Below are positions 22,029 through 34,699 of a stretch of DNA of 64,000 nt, in pieces. The notes beneath the pieces are model-generated. The model saw only the letters and a list, made by a program, of their open reading frames with translations. It did not search any database and was not told the DNA's origin. Numbering within the stretch: the first letter of the stretch is position 1; each line of letters starts with the position of its first letter. The translations under genes were made by a program, and so were the position numbers. Location of the stretch: contig CM042013.1 in NCBI GenBank assembly GCA_023525715.1, positions 73,741,994 through 73,805,993 on the forward strand. Direction: 5' to 3'. This DNA is from Cichorium intybus (lineage: Eukaryota > Streptophyta > Magnoliopsida > Asterales > Asteraceae).

Positions 22029-23942
22029 TATTTGCACCCGACTGTCTTTCGACCTAGTACATTATCAACCAAATTCCAAACTTGGTTGTCATACATGGAC
22101 TTGATCTCGTTGTCCATTGCCTCTTTCCATTTAGCAGCCTTAGTGCATAGCACTGCTTTCTTGTAGTTAGCTGGCTCATCCAAATTTACCAGTGTCATAT
22201 CACTAACAAACGTGTCACCGTCCGTAGTTATATGGAAACCATAAAACTCGGGTGGCATGCTAACTCTACTAGAGCGCCTAAGAGGTAACGAATTGTTTAT
22301 CGGCTCAACAGGAACCTCTTCCACTGGTTGAGTGCTAGTATCTTCTACGGTTCCTTCATTGGTTGACTCTTGAATTTCTTCAAGGTCAATGGTACTCGCA
22401 CTGGTCTCTTTGAATATGAGCTCTCTCTCACGAAAGACTCCTCGTCGTGCTACAAAGACCACGTTTCCGTTCGGTCTGTAGAACAAATATCCAAAAGACT
22501 ATTTTGGGTAACCAATGAAAATACACATCTCACTTCTAGCTGCTAGTTTATCGTGAGTCTCTCGTCTTACGAAAGCCTCACAACCCCAGACTTTGATATG
22601 TGCTAACGATGGAACTTTCCCTGTCCATATTTCGTGAGGCGTTTTGGCAACCTTTTTAGTAAGGACAAGATTGAGGATGTGGGTGGCAGTCTCTAAGGCA
22701 TACCCCCAGAAGTGAATAGGAAGAGAAGCTCGACTCATCATGGAACAGACCATGTCTAACAATGTCCGGTTACGTCTCTGAGCTACACCATTCAATTGTG
22801 GTGTCCTAGGAGGAGTCAACTGTGAAACTATTCCATATTCCTTAAAATAGTTGTGGAACTCGATACTAAGATACTCACCGCCACTATCGGATCTAAGCAT
22901 CTTTATTTCCCTGCCTAATTGATTCTTGACTTCATTCTTAAACTCTTTGAACTTTTCAAAGGTTTCTGACTTATACTTGATTAAGTAGATATACCCATAT
23001 CTGCTATAATCATCCGTAAAAGTCACATAGAATCGATTAGCATCCCTTGTGGATGATTTGAAGGGTCCACACACATCTGTGTGTATGAGATCCAGTAGAC
23101 CTTCACCTCTTTCAAAAGATCCCATAAAAGGTGATTTTGTCATCTTTCCCAACAGACAAGATTCGCATACATCGTCCGACCTAAGGTTGAATGATTCCAA
23201 CACTCCATCCTTTTGGAGTTGGACGATGCATTTCTTGTTGATGTGTCCAAGACGACAATGCCACAAGCATGCATTTTCTATACCATTAGATGAATCAATT
23301 TGAAATACACTATTGCCTAAATTATCGACACAAGTTACAGTTTCATACACACCATTACAAGGTAAAGCTTCGAAAATAAAAACACCATTTTTATAAGCAG
23401 AAATAGATCCATTCAAATTATCAAAAGAATATCTATAACCTTATTTGAACAATGCATGAAAATAAATAATATTCTGAGCCATTTCTGGCAAGTAACAACA
23501 ATTCAATAAATCTAAACTAACATCATTTCTAAGCACTAGACTATAAAATCCATTCTTGGTAACAGGAGACGATCGCCTATTTCCCATGATCAGGTTCATC
23601 CTTTCGTGCTCCACCTCCTCACTTTCTTTTAGGCCCTGCAAATCAGAACAAATGTGAAAAACGCATCCTATATCAAGGACCCAAGAACGAGAAGATGATG
23701 AGTTATTAGAGATAGTGCATATACCTGCTGACGATGGCTTCACTTTGTCATCCTTGATGTCCTGCAGGTACTTTGGGCAGCTTCGTTTCCAATGCCCCTT
23801 CTCATTGCAGTAAAAACAGTCGGCCTCTTTGGGGTTCGAGATGTGGGGAGTGTCAGAATTGGGCCTAGCCCTTGGGCGATTACTAGATGACCCGATATGG
23901 GCCTTGGCCTTCCAATTCTGCTTAAAAGAGATTGCCACACTA
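22028..23942 (-). pseudogene. Copia gag end, protease and integrase (broken)
   Basis: The zinc knuckle is CFYCNEKGHWKRSC. The protease-site region reads SWVLDIGCVFH, where D-S-G is expected, so the site is damaged. The GAG-pre-integrase block reads LWHCRLGHINKKC and CESCLLGKMTKSPF. The integrase core keeps HTDVCGP, TFTDDYSRYG and LRSDSGGEYLSIEF (the D, D and E positions). The connector with EPANYKKAV follows. A frame break separates 23441-23938 from 22499-23416, and a stop separates the latter from 22028-22486. Confidence 0.85.
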
Positions 23943-24565
23943 GTCCCTCGTTAGTGTCTTGTTATAAGAGTGGGAAGCCGGGGCATTATACTCACGAGTG
24001 TAGACTGACGGAGCGGGTGTGTTATCAGTATGGTGCCAAAGACCTCCTTTGAGCAGATTGCCCACAGTTGAAGACCGGGGAGTCCCGAGATCGGCCATAG
24101 GAGGAGTAGGGGAATCAGAAGAAGGAGACACGAGGCCGAGGCGAACCAGTAGCCTCTCGAGCTTTCCAGATGACAGTTGGGGAGGCTCGAGAGAAGACCG
24201 ATGTCGTTATAGGTGTTTTTAACTTGAATTCGATTCTTGCATATGTGTTCTTTGATCCCGGAGCCACAGACTCCTTTATATCCACATCATTCATGCCCCA
24301 AATTTCTATACCTTTAACCCCGTTGTTGGAGGAGTTGGAGGTGGCAGTGGTAGGTGGGAGATATGTGTATGTTTCTGAGCAGATTCGAGGGTGTCAGCTT
24401 GAGATCAACGGGACCAGTTTCCCTATTGATCTGAAGCCTATCACCACCAGAGAGTTTGAAGTAATTGTAGGGATGGACTGGTTAGCAACCAATCATGCTC
24501 AAGTCGATTGTAGAAGGAAAAGTATTGTGGTTATAGCACTAAACGGGTCCCGAGTGGTGATTTAA
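23943..24565 (+). pseudogene. Gypsy gag zinc knuckles and protease
   Basis: After the Copia border gypsy gag resumes with CYKSGKPGHYTHEC and, 11 residues later, CYQYGAKDLL followed by a stop: two CCHC-type knuckles, both damaged. The protease frame from 24170 reads REKTDVVIGVFNLNSILAYV, then DPGATDSFIS, with Pro replacing the Ser of the D-S/T-G active site. The later FEVIVGMDWLATNHA matches the family. Confidence 0.85.
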
Positions 24566-25640
24566 GGTGAGTGGCCGCGTACGAGGATGCTTGTGATTTC
24601 CTTTGCTAAAGCTCGTAGCAGTGTTAGCAAAGGATGAATACTTTTCATGGCGTGTGTGGTCCCGGCAGAGCTCAGCAAACTATCCGTTGGAGATGTAGCA
24701 GTTATGAAAGAGTTTCGTGACGTTTTTCCCGATGAGCTCATGGGACTACCACTGATTGGCAGATCGAGTTTACCAAAGATTTGGTTCCAAGAGCAGCTCC
24801 TATTGCCTGTGCTCCCTACCTATTAGCACGATCAGAAATGGAAGAGTTGAGGAAGCAGTTACAAGAGTTTTAAGATGGGGGATTCATCCAACCGAGTACG
24901 TCACCCTGGGGAGCACCTATCTTGTTTGTGAGGAAGAAGGACAGGTCAACACGTATGTGCATAGACTACAGGGAGCTGAACAAGATCACCATAAAGAATA
25001 AATATCCCCTGCCAGGATTAATGATTTATTTGACCAACTTCAGGGAGAATCTTATTTCTCTAAAATAGATCTGACATCGGGATATCATCAGCTGAAAATT
25101 CGAGAGTCGGATATCCCGAAGACTGCTTTCAGTACCCAATACAGACATTATGAGTTCTTGGTGATGCCGTTTAGGCTAACCAATGCCCCTACAGCTTTCA
25201 TGGACTTGATGAACAGAGTGTGTCGTCCATTCCTTAACACCTCTGTTATCATGTTTATTGATGATATATTGATTTATTCCCGAAGCCAAGAGGAGCATTA
25301 GACGCATCTACACCAAGTTTTGGAATTACTTTGTTGAGAGAAGTTGTATGCCAAATTCTCAAAATACGGATTTTGACTTCGAGAGGTCTAGTTTTTGGGA
25401 CATGTCATTAGCAGCGAGGGTGTCAAAGTTGATCTTGCAACGATCGAGGCTGTAATGATGTGGGAGCCGTCGTGGAATCCATCGGAAATACGCAGCTTTC
25501 TTGGACTAGATGGATATTATAGGAGATTTGTGGAGAACTTCTCTTCCATTGCAGATCCTTTAACTAAATTAACAAAGAAGGGTGAGAAGTTTGAGTGGAC
25601 TGAGGAGCAGCAAACTGTGTTCTAGAAACTGAAGCAGGCA
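24566..25640 (+). pseudogene. Gypsy reverse transcriptase (broken)
   Basis: RT motifs are spread over frames: FRDVFPDEL, the SPWGAPILFVRKKD region (about 24897), MCIDYRELNKITIKNKYP, KIDLTSGYHQLKI, TAFSTQYRHYEFLVMPF and the active site FIDDILIYSRS (intact FIDD). The thumb/connector reads FLGHVISSEGVKVD and RSFLGLDGYYRRFVENFS. Stops and frame changes near 24870, 25000, 25300 and 25330-25400 inactivate it. Confidence 0.9.
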
Positions 25641-26106
25641 CTATGTGAGGCCCTAGTGTTGGCATTACCGCAAGACGGGGAGGACTTTGTGGTCGACAGT
25701 GATGCTTCTAGGGTGGACCTTGGATGTGTTTTAATGCAGAGAGATCAGGTGATTGCATACGCATCCAGGCAGTTGAAAGAAGCTGAGAAAAGATACAAGC
25801 ACATGATCTTGAACTAGCTGCAGTGGTGTTAGCATTGAAGCTATGGAGGCATTAGGTATATGGGGTGAAGTGCAAGATCTACACAGACCATAAAAGTCTT
25901 AAATATTTGTTTGACCAAAAGGAGTTGAACATGAGGCAGCAGAGATGGATGGACTTACTTAAAGATTATGATTGCGAGATTTTTTACCATCTAGGGAAGA
26001 CGAATGTGGTTGCAGATGCTCTTAGTAGAAAAGAGAGGCCCATTAGAGTTGTATATGCCTGTATGAGTGTGGCCAGTCGGCTACCTGAGCTAATTCGGGC
26101 AGCCTA
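25641..26106 (+). pseudogene. Gypsy RNase H (broken)
   Basis: Recognised from VVDSDASRVDLGCVLMQ, VIAYASRQLKEAEKRY, CKIYTDHKSLKYLFDQKEL and MDLLKDYDCEIFYHLGKTN followed by VVADALSRK. A frame change occurs near 25800 and the stop is at 26105-26107. Confidence 0.9.
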
Positions 26107-26902
26107 GGAGGAAGCAGGGAAGGCAGAGCATGTCAAAAGTGAATGTATGGTTAGCTATATTAGCCAACTTGAGGAGAAATCCCAGCAACTAAAGACCTTT
26201 AGAGGTCGAGTGTGGGTGCCAAAGCAGGGTGAGGCACAGAAGTTACTCATTGAGGATGCTCATTGCTCTCGATATGTTATACACCCGGGTAGTACAAAAA
26301 TTTATCGGACACTAAAACCGCTGTATTGGTGGCCGGGAATGAAGCGGGACATATGGAGGTATGTGGAGCGGTGCCAAACATGTATGCAAGTAAAGTCAAA
26401 TCATCAAAAGCTGTATGGAGAAATCCAACCTTTACCTATCCCAATGAAAAACTGGGACGAAGTCACTATGGACTTTGTGATAAAACTTCCTCGATCGCCA
26501 GGTGGACACGATGCCATATGGGTAATTGTTGACCGGTTGACTAAATCCGCTCAGTTTGTATTTCTCGGTTTTGGCTGAGTCTTCAGGAGCAGTTCGGGTA
26601 AAAAAATTTGATGAGTACTGCCTATCATCCTCACACTGATGGTCAGAGAGAGGACTATACAAACATTGGAGAATATGCTTCGTGCATATGTTATAGATTT
26701 TGACGGGAGTTGGGAGGACCACTTACCTTTGGTAGAGTTTGCGTATAATAACATTTACCACTCTAACATCCAGATAGCGCCATACAAGGCATTGTATGGA
26801 GCACCATGCCGTACGCTGACCTGTTGGACAGAGTTAGGAGCAAAGCCGTTAATCGGACCCGAGATTATCGCCCAAACAGAAGAGAAAATCCGAGAGATAT
26901 GA
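26107..26902 (+). pseudogene. Gypsy integrase with core deletion
   Basis: The HHCC zinc-binding part is present (HCSRYVIHPGSTKIYRTL, CQTCMQVKSNH), as are the first catalytic region MDFVIKLPRSPGGHDAIWVI and VDRLTKSAQFV. Near 26560 the sequence jumps to a segment normally about 45 residues further on (FWLSLQEQFG), so the second catalytic Asp is deleted. It resumes in another frame with STAYHPHTDGQRERT and AYNNIYHSNI. Confidence 0.88.
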
Positions 26903-27392
26903 GAACACCTAAAGGTTGCTCAAAACCGCTAAAAGCAATATGCTGATCGTCGAATGAAACTTATAGAGTTCCAGCCTGTGACATGGTGATGCTTAAAGTT
27001 TCCTTGTGGAAATGTTTGGTTTGTTTTGGAAAGAAAGGGAAGATGAGTCCTCGCTTCATTAGCCCGTTCCGAGTATTGCAGAGGGTGGGAGCTGTAGCGT
27101 ATTGGTTGGAACTACCCGAAGAGCTAAGAGGCATTCATGATGTCTTCCATGTGTCACATTTGAGGAAGACTCTGTTTGATGATTCCCAACGAGTACCTTT
27201 ACCTGAAATTGAGATAGATGAAAAACTGAGGTACCCAGAGCAGCTAAAAAAGACATTAGACCAGAAGGTTAGACATTTACGTAATAAGAGCATTAGTATG
27301 GTAAAGGTACAATGTCGATACCACAAAGGTTCTGATGTAACTTGTGAAGCCGAAGAAGAAATGAGGGCGAAGTACCACCTGTTGTTTATCTG
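26903..27392 (+). pseudogene. Gypsy integrase tail with chromodomain-like end
   Basis: The C-terminal integrase words KMSPRFISPFRVLQRVG, YWLELPEELRGIHDVFHVS and HLRKTL are followed by a short segment with VKVQCRYHKG and EAEEEMRAKYHLLF. That is where chromoviruses carry a chromodomain, which targets integration to modified histones. The stop at 27391-27393 is followed by the PPT. Confidence 0.8.
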
Positions 27393-27414
27393 ATTCCGGG
27401 GATGGAATCTTTTG

Positions 27415-27427
27415 AAGGGGGAGAGCT
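27415..27427 (+). promoter_or_regulatory. Gypsy polypurine tract
   Basis: AAGGGGGAGAGCT lies directly before the 3' LTR start TGTAACACCGTG. Confidence 0.85.
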
Positions 27428-29085
27428 TGTAACACCGTGTTCCAATTGATAAGTACTCCAACTTTATATTTTTAAGTGGTTAGGGTTAGTTGAGATGACT
27501 AATTGCCTCTTAGGGGTATTTTGGTCGTTTTCATAATGTGGAGTGAATGAAAGTAGAAAATGGTGGTTATGAGGCTAGAAATGTATTTGAAACCCTGTTA
27601 GAAACCTGATGATGCTAGTGTATATGTGTTTGGTGTTTTAAGCAGGAAAATTGGACAAGAAAATTATCCTAGACCAGTTCGGGACGCTAACAGGTAAGGT
27701 TAGCGCTGCTAATGTGAAAGTAGGTTGCTATTTTGGAAACTTGCATGAGATGGTATCACGTGAGAAGGGATTAGCGACGCGAGTGATTAGAGACGCTAAC
27801 CCTTATGTTAGCAAAGCTAACCACTAAGCCGACATAAGCTCGCTTTAAGCTGCATTTGAGGTCATTTTTTAGTACTAAAGGCTAGAAAAACAAGGTTTCA
27901 AAGAAACATAAGGTTTAGGACGATCTGGAGCATTAGGAGAGGGAGATTGAAGGTGTAAATCAAGATTTTAGCCTAAGTCATCTTCTACATTAACCAAGGT
28001 AATAAATTCAGTTGGGTGCTTCTGATTTCAAGTTATATTGTTGAGAATGTGTTTGTTACAGAGGGTATAGCATGTGTACTTGTGATTAATGGGAGATTAG
28101 TGAATTTCTTGTGAAATTCTCATGAAATTAGCTTGAAAAAGAGTTTAAATCCATACAATAATGCATCTAGACTGTTATATTAGTCCCAATGATGGTAATT
28201 TGTGTTGATACACTGAGTTGGGACCCTGGAATGAGGCCTGGATGAATTAAGTCGGACTAAAAATGGAAGTTGGGCTATGCAAGCCAGTTAGCGGTGCTAA
28301 CTATGGCCAGAAGTGGTACATGTGTTTTTCAAGCAGAACTTAGGGAATTTGGCACCTTATTCCGTAGTGGTTTAACTGAATCAATGTAAGAGGTTATAAG
28401 TGTTGTATATGGGACAATGTAGGTGTAATTGGAGCTAACAGAGCAAGAGCACATTACCTACTAATCCACTCCTTTTTAGAGTTACAGCAGAACAACTAAT
28501 CATGTGAGTAATCACTGCATTACCTCTGTGTTGTATAATTGTGAAGTCTTTGTGGCTTAGTGTTAATTGTTCCAGCCTTTGTGGCTTAAAGTTGATTTAG
28601 GCCTTAGTGGTCGAGGGGTTGGGCTCTATAGCCTACATATATGCTGTGATGGCCTTAGGGACTGGCAGTTCTATCACACATACAGTTGGTGGTTTTGTGG
28701 AGGAGCAAGAGGTTATGATCTTATGTGTTGTGGGGGGATTGTGGCTGTATACTTTATATGTTTCCTTATGATGTTACATGTTGTGGTATATATTGATTAT
28801 TCACTGAGCTTTTGTAGCTCACCCCTGTTGATACTAACCTTGCAGGTACTAGGGACCCTGCCAAGGGAAAGGATGAAGTTCAGGGATAGGAGCATATGAT
28901 AGGGATAGAGAGGACCGTAGCAGTCCGACTTTGGGGAGATTTTATTGTGCTTTCGCATCCCCAGATATCTCTTGTGTACCTCTTACTTGTAACATATACA
29001 CATGTACTATGTTTTGATGTATTAAATATGTTTTTAAAAGTGAATTTTCTTTTGTTGTATTTGTTATTGTAAGTCGGGTGTTACA
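27428..29085 (+). repeat. Gypsy 3' LTR
   Basis: A 1658-bp LTR pairing with the 5' LTR. The copies are diverged by many substitutions and small indels. It carries the same TTAGCG/GCTAAC words (27675-27830), the hairpin run (about 28540-28660) and the conserved hairpin GAGCT/AGCTC around TTTGT at 28806-28820. The plus-strand open frame at 28567-28899 is LTR sequence, not a gene. Confidence 0.92.
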
Positions 29086-29360
29086 TCAATCATCAAAAAA
29101 TTAGGGATGCTCACAATGGCGTCCTAAATGTTGACATTGACTTAACCAAAAATGTCGACGTCGTTCATAACCCCTCTTCATCTAATTGTGGTATTGTAAT
29201 AGACTTGAGTCAATGCTTTCAAAACATTCCTAATTATGATATTGGTAGCGACTCTGATACTGAAGTTGATTCGTCAACGGTTACCGTCAATGAAATGAAT
29301 CAATGTGAGACTGATGAGGGTGATACTGATTATGATATAAAGGGTTCTGATTATGACACT
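29086..29360 (+). pseudogene. CACTA tnp2 transposase, 3' part after the gypsy
   Basis: After the second TCAAT copy the transposase reading resumes with HQKIRDAHNGVLNVDIDL and an acidic tail rich in Asp/Glu/Ser, ending at a TAA near 29361. This continuation across the insertion confirms the element border. Confidence 0.75.
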
Positions 29361-30238
29361 TAACACAGAAGTATCTGAGGAAGAGACTGATAGTTAAAAC
29401 ACTTGTAATTTCTTTTTGTGCCAGACGATGATATCGATGTGGATGTTATTGCTATACGTCATGGCCGATATGATGGTATGGTGGAGATGGAGCCGTGGAT
29501 CCAGTACATCCGCCCTAAGGAGGTCGAGGTGGCCATCAGATGGATAGTAAGTCTTATTATAAACTTTTTTTATTTACTGTATTTATTCATTTATTATAAC
29601 TATCGTGACTAATATTTTTAAATTGTATTTGTAATTGTACCTCCAAGAAGAACAAGAGGGAAGGCGAAAAACATTTGGTTGTCACAGTAGATCGCAAAAC
29701 TAGGGAGGCCATTGAGTAAGCCATTTGATAGACATGCTACATTTACCTCGATAGGCAAATCGAATGATCTCTTCGTTCGTGAGGTGGACATATAGATGTG
29801 GCGGAACATTGCTATGGATAGACAAGGTTGGAAAATGTTGTCAATGTCGAGAAGCATGCCTTGCTAGAGCATCTCATGATAAACTATTTATATAAGTATA
29901 TTTTGTATGTTTCTTTTTTATTTGTTTTTACTTAACTAACCTTTTTTTATTTCTATGGTAAATTCGCGATAGACGAGATTGAGCAAGATCCCGAGCATCC
30001 TCAGTTGACGAGTGGTGTTGATTCAGTGCTGAAAAAGCGGTATAGAGACCGAAAGAATGATGCAAAAAGCATTTTAAAGGGTTAAGGGGTATGGTAATAT
30101 AGACGGTGTTAGAAGCATCCCCCCGAGGGTATGACTACTAAAAACTGGAACAAAACTTGTAGACTTTTTTCTGCTCAGATGTACATCGAAGTCGTTCAGT
30201 AAACATACAAACCCGTCAAAAACAGAAATACACAAACC

Positions 30239-30252
30239 GGGGGGGGGGGGGG
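30239..30252 (+). repeat. G14 homopolymer
   Basis: Fourteen G in a row lie in the Transposase_24 gene, just after KYTNR where the family normally has Gly-Gly. It may be a slippage expansion or an assembly artefact. Confidence 0.9.
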
Positions 30253-30402
30253 AAGCACATATAGTAGCGCTTGTTTTCAAAGAGGTAATGCTGTATATAC
30301 TATTATATAACAGAATAAAAATAGACTCGACCAATTCTGTGATGCTCATACCCGTAAAGATGGAACATGGGATAGGACCTACCTCATCAACAATATTTAA
30401 CT

Positions 30403-30405
<3 letters not shown>

Positions 30406-30489
<84 letters not shown>

Positions 30490-30516
30490 CACACACACAT
30501 ACATACACACACACAC
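30406..30516. repeat. (AT)n-(AC)n compound microsatellite
   Basis: About 78 bp of AT repeat are followed by ACAC/ACAT repeats in an intron-like part of the CACTA second gene. Confidence 0.98.
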
Positions 30517-31149
30517 GATGCCTTTCGTGACTAACTTTTATTTATTTATTTAAAATACAGCTTGATTTAGAATGCGAGTTTCAATCACTAGGTGAACCCT
30601 CCCCTGGACAATCGAAGGATGTCGAGATCTTTGAAAAGGTGTTGGCTGCTCGATGCGGACATATCAAAGGGATCGGCCGTAAACCTCCTGCAACAACACC
30701 GCGTTGCTATAATGAAGGTCAATCATCTAAAGCAGCATCAACTACAGAGGTAAATATTAATTGTTAAGTACTTAATACTTTGAAAATAGGTTGGTTTATA
30801 TATGTTGATATTTTTGTAAATTGTAATTTGTTTTACCTAATAATGTACATTTTTGTTCACTTGAAGGATGACCTTGCACGAATGCTTGATGATCCAAAAT
30901 ACAAAGATTTCTTGGAGCAATTTATGCATGGGTATTCGGTAGAGCAAAAGCCGGAGGAACGAACAAGGGTTCCAGAGATGAGGAGGACAAAGGCGACGAC
31001 TAAGAGTAGTTTTTTATGTTTCGTGACTCTTTTAGTTTGTGTAAACAATATTACTTTATTTTGTTTTACATTTTTGATGTTAAAATGTGTTCAACATTTT
31101 CGATGTAAACTGTTTCGGATCATTTACCTCATATTTTGTATAATATTTG

Positions 31150-31399
31150 ATATTAGCGGCGATAAGTTTTACCAGCGACAATCACTACCGGCGACAACAA
31201 CGGCCGATGACACCTCATCACAGGAGATTGAACACCATTAGTGGCGACATCAATAGCGATGATTTAGGAGCAGTAGCGGCTACACAAATTAGCGGCAACC
31301 CTTTAGCGACGACAAGTTGCCGCTATTACCTTTACCTGCGATTTTTGGTATCTTTAGCGGCAACATTTGTCGCCACTAATACTAACATATTTTGTAGTG
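31150..31399 (+). promoter_or_regulatory. CACTA right subterminal repeats and TIR
   Basis: About ten variants of TTAGCGGCGACA/AGCGACGAC occur in 31155-31375, partly inverted (TTGTCGCCACTAA near 31368), then the end TTTTGTAGTG. The motif is the same as at the left end, which ties the two ends to one element. Confidence 0.85.
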
Positions 31400-31429
31400 A
31401 AATGATAATTCATTGGTTATAGTTTTGAC

Positions 31430-33450
31430 TATCTCATCTCCTAATTCTTTCCTTTGGGAATATCCTCTTGGCTCTTGCCACTGAATCCTATAACCTTTCT
31501 TTCCATATTTAAAGCATTTTAGTTTCAAAATACTTGTATTTCAAGAACTTTAATCATATAAAATGCAAATATGATACAGTTTAGATTAAAAACAAGGGAA
31601 TTAGGGTCAAATGTTCTTCAATATCAGAATGCTTACAGATCTGAAATCTTTGTCATTCAAGATGACAGAACTCTCCCAGTAAAAAGAAAACGAAAACAAT
31701 GCTCAAAAGTTCCTTTCCCCTAACTGACTTCACACAACTATACTCGTCTAACATAGTAGGAACTGAAAGGACCAAAATGCCCCTGACTCGACTCTTTATT
31801 CATTCCCTACTCTTTATTCAGATGGTCCACCTTTTCTTCATTAATTCCTGTTCCTTCTCGTGTAAGTAAACCTTAAGCGAGGTTACCAAAATATCATGAC
31901 CTCTTTGACAAAAGGCATATGATAAATAACATTACAATATAAAAATACCCGCAAGTTCGGACAGAATTCCCCCAACCCCATAATATCCCCCCCTCTCTAT
32001 TTATCTCTCACAGCTGATACCATGAAACAACTACAAGTATATCACACTCAATTTTAAGTTACAAAATAAGAAAAGAAGCTAGAACCTGATACTTAAGTCC
32101 TCTAATTTTCAATAATCATTTGGGATTGAGCCAAATTTAAAAGATAAGTGGGTAACAAATTTATCGTAATGAGAAACATTGATAGGAAAGATCTTTAAAA
32201 ATAGAAACAATGAGACAGGTTCATGTATAAAAAAGTGATTTCCTTGTTCATACCAAATCCCAACAGAGTTCAACAAATTAAAATGCATGGTAATGAGAAG
32301 TTCAATGAGCATAATCCTGAACAACAATAATAAATTTAAATAAAATGATTAATTTTAATAATTTAAAACAAAAGAAACAATTGACCTCCTTTGACAAAGA
32401 TCTATGTTTCTCCTGTGAAAGAAATCCTAAACTTGGCAGTAGAAAACGTGAGAAATTTTAGTCGATCATTTTCACCATCTATCAATGCAATGAACAGCCA
32501 AAGCAATCAAAACAGACTAAAACAAATAGGATTCAAGCTCTATTAGGTTTTAGCTTCATATGGGAGATACTTGAATGCAAGAAATAACTTCATTCTTTCA
32601 TTTATTTCTATATTATAGCATCCTACTTTTGTATACTCATATACGACATTAATTGTACCAATTATTTTTCTTACGAAGGTATTGCAATTTAAGAAACTGG
32701 CCCAATTATACCATTGTACTTTCAAGTTTTTTTTTATTATTTAGGACATTATCTAAAAAATCTATCGAATTATTGTAGTGAAAATTGCTTTGTAGTTGGA
32801 TTACATTGCTATAACCGGCAATTCTTTTTCAAACTAGAGGGTTGTAAGAGGATAAAATAAAAGAAGGATGTTATAATAAGCAATCAATGAAAGTAGATTG
32901 CTATATCTTCTACTAATTGGTGTTCCATCCTCTTTATTGGTGTGGACAGAGTAATAAGTGTATGGTGGTAAACCTGCAAATCTGATGTCCTCCTCTACTA
33001 CTTAACTTAGATCTTTTTAGTAGACATCAACATGATCTCAAAATTGTTGATTATTTTGACACATACAAAATTGTTAATTCCAAATACTCGGAAAACAGGA
33101 AACAAAAAAAAGCATATCATAGGAGATAGGAACACAAACCGAGGATATGTATTAGAACTTCATTTCTCTGACTATACCTATTAACCATCATCAGCAAGAC
33201 AACTAGAAGCTGTCAAAAGGGATTTTTTTTAAAACATTGAACAGAAAAGGGGATAAGAAACAAGCCAGATCATCAGTAGCAAGTAGCTAAAACTTCAGAA
33301 ATCGCAGTACACACTTTGGCATAATGGCACCGAAGAAGATTTTGCAATGTGTTCTTTCAATAAGGGCACAATCTATACTTCAAATTCCACCTCTAATAGA
33401 CTAATTAAACATCAGTCCCTGATATTTTCAATTTTGCAGCCATAAAGCTG
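31430..33450. other. Downstream flank of gene 2, no gene
   Basis: AT-rich, no supported coding region. The unoccupied counterpart of the 966 MITE target lies at 32521-32540. Small open frames such as 32109-32327 recur in sister units only as shared flank and show no protein features. Confidence 0.6.
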
Positions 33451-33459
33451 TTGTCGAGT

Positions 33460-34380
33460 TGAATTATGATTGTATACTCCGATTGAAGCAATGCAGGAAC
33501 GATGCGACTCTCATTCCAATCGGTATTCAAGTTAGATTAAGCAATGTTGTAATGGATGTGAAATCTGCCATTGGTTAAGCATTGGTTTAATTTTAGTACA
33601 TCCCATTCCAAGTTGTGTTTTGTTTAATTCAGGATCGTGTTTAGGATACCTATCATTGGTTAAGGATAGTTCTTATTCCATTTTTGCTTGATGCACACCA
33701 AGTGTTTGTTAAATTACCCAAGAGAGTTCTTGTGATTGTAATTGAATTTTGTTATGTAATTGAGTTCAATTAACCAGTTAAGTGTATAATTTGTAGTGAT
33801 TTTGTAGTTGTATTTATACTTGGTGAGTTAAATGGGTACTTGGATTATGTTCGAGTGTTATTGAATTCTTACAACTTATAAAAAGTCTAGTATTCTAATA
33901 TAAAAATTTTACATAATAAATTTTTTAAATGAAATAAAAAAACGCTATAGCAGCGCTATATCACCACAATAATCGCGATTTCATATAGCGCCAGGGAACG
34001 CTATTTGGTTTTTTACCGCATTAACTGCTTAGTCGGTGACTACAAACCGGGTTAACCCGACGGCTTGAAACAAAAAAATTAAAATTTGGACTTCAAAAAA
34101 AAACTTGGTTAAAGAATTTAATGCTCAAACTTTCAAAATTACTCCACCATTGGTTCATTAAATATTGTAAAAGTTTTTTTTATAAAAGCCTAACAAAATG
34201 TTTTTATACCAAATGTCAAATTACATTTTATAAATATATAATATGTTGAAAAATATAAAATGTATGAAAACTGTAAAATATGGGTTGACCCGACGATTGA
34301 CCCGGTTGGGACCGGTTGACCCGTGACACGGTCACCACACCGGGTCAACTAAAAACCCAAGTTTTAAAACATTGGTTACA
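33460..34380. other. Unit-B-specific insertion(s), possible MITE
   Basis: This segment is absent from units A and C. Its right part (about 34020-34380) has inverted GGGTTAACCCG/GGGTCAACC words and ends in AAGTTTTAAAACATTGG, like the CAATGTTTTAAAA ends of some dicot MITEs. I could not fix clean ends or a TSD. The left part shows nothing recognisable. Confidence 0.35.
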
Positions 34381-34699
34381 GTTTTCGGGTTTCTGATTGA
34401 AGTTATTCATTTTTTTTGTCATAAAATACCCAATTCGGTTCAGATATTCGAGTATTAGTTAGACGGGTATAATTTCGGGTCGGGTATGTTGGTGAAATAG
34501 CCGAATTTGGCATAGCTACACTTATGGGTTTGATTATTGTTTGAGCACATTTTGGGTTTGTCATTTTCTTTTTACCAACAAAATAAGTGTGATCCATTGG
34601 GAAAAAAAAAAAGAAAATTAAATATGGATATATTTGAAACAAAAAGCATCTCGTACTACACATTTGATTAACAAAAAGCATTTCTTAGTTTTTGAGTTT

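Larger units (their letters stand above)
18979..23942 (-). mobile_element. Truncated Copia retrotransposon inside gypsy gag
   Basis: In minus-strand order it has part of gag with a zinc knuckle, protease region, integrase, reverse transcriptase, RNase H, a 0.8 kb 3' leader, PPT and the 3' LTR (19727 to 18979). The 5' LTR, PBS and most of gag are absent: the gag frame runs into gypsy zinc-knuckle sequence at about 23942. The 3' LTR end abuts gypsy gag at 18978. Stops in RT and between domains make it dead. Confidence 0.85.
29418..31015 (+). pseudogene. CACTA Transposase_24-type second gene (degenerate, multi-exon)
   Basis: Segments read RRTRGKAKN and PFDRHATFTSIGKSNDLFVREV (29640-29790), then DEIEQDPEHPQLTSGVDSVLKKRYRDRKNDA (29975-30060), SVNIQTRQKQKYTNR (about 30195-30240), LECEFQSLGEPSPGQ and VLAARCGHIKGIGRKPP (30560-30690), and LARMLDDPKYKDFLEQF (30868-30930). 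This is the order of the plant En/Spm Transposase_24 family. Stops, a G14 run and an (AT)n/(AC)n tract interrupt it; some gaps are probably introns. Confidence 0.7.

Noticed and set aside
26432..26754. Minus-strand frames opposite the gypsy integrase
   Set aside because: Shadows of the integrase coding frame on the other strand.
28567..28899. 110-residue plus-strand open frame
   Set aside because: Entirely inside the 3' LTR of the gypsy and not open in the 5' LTR copy.
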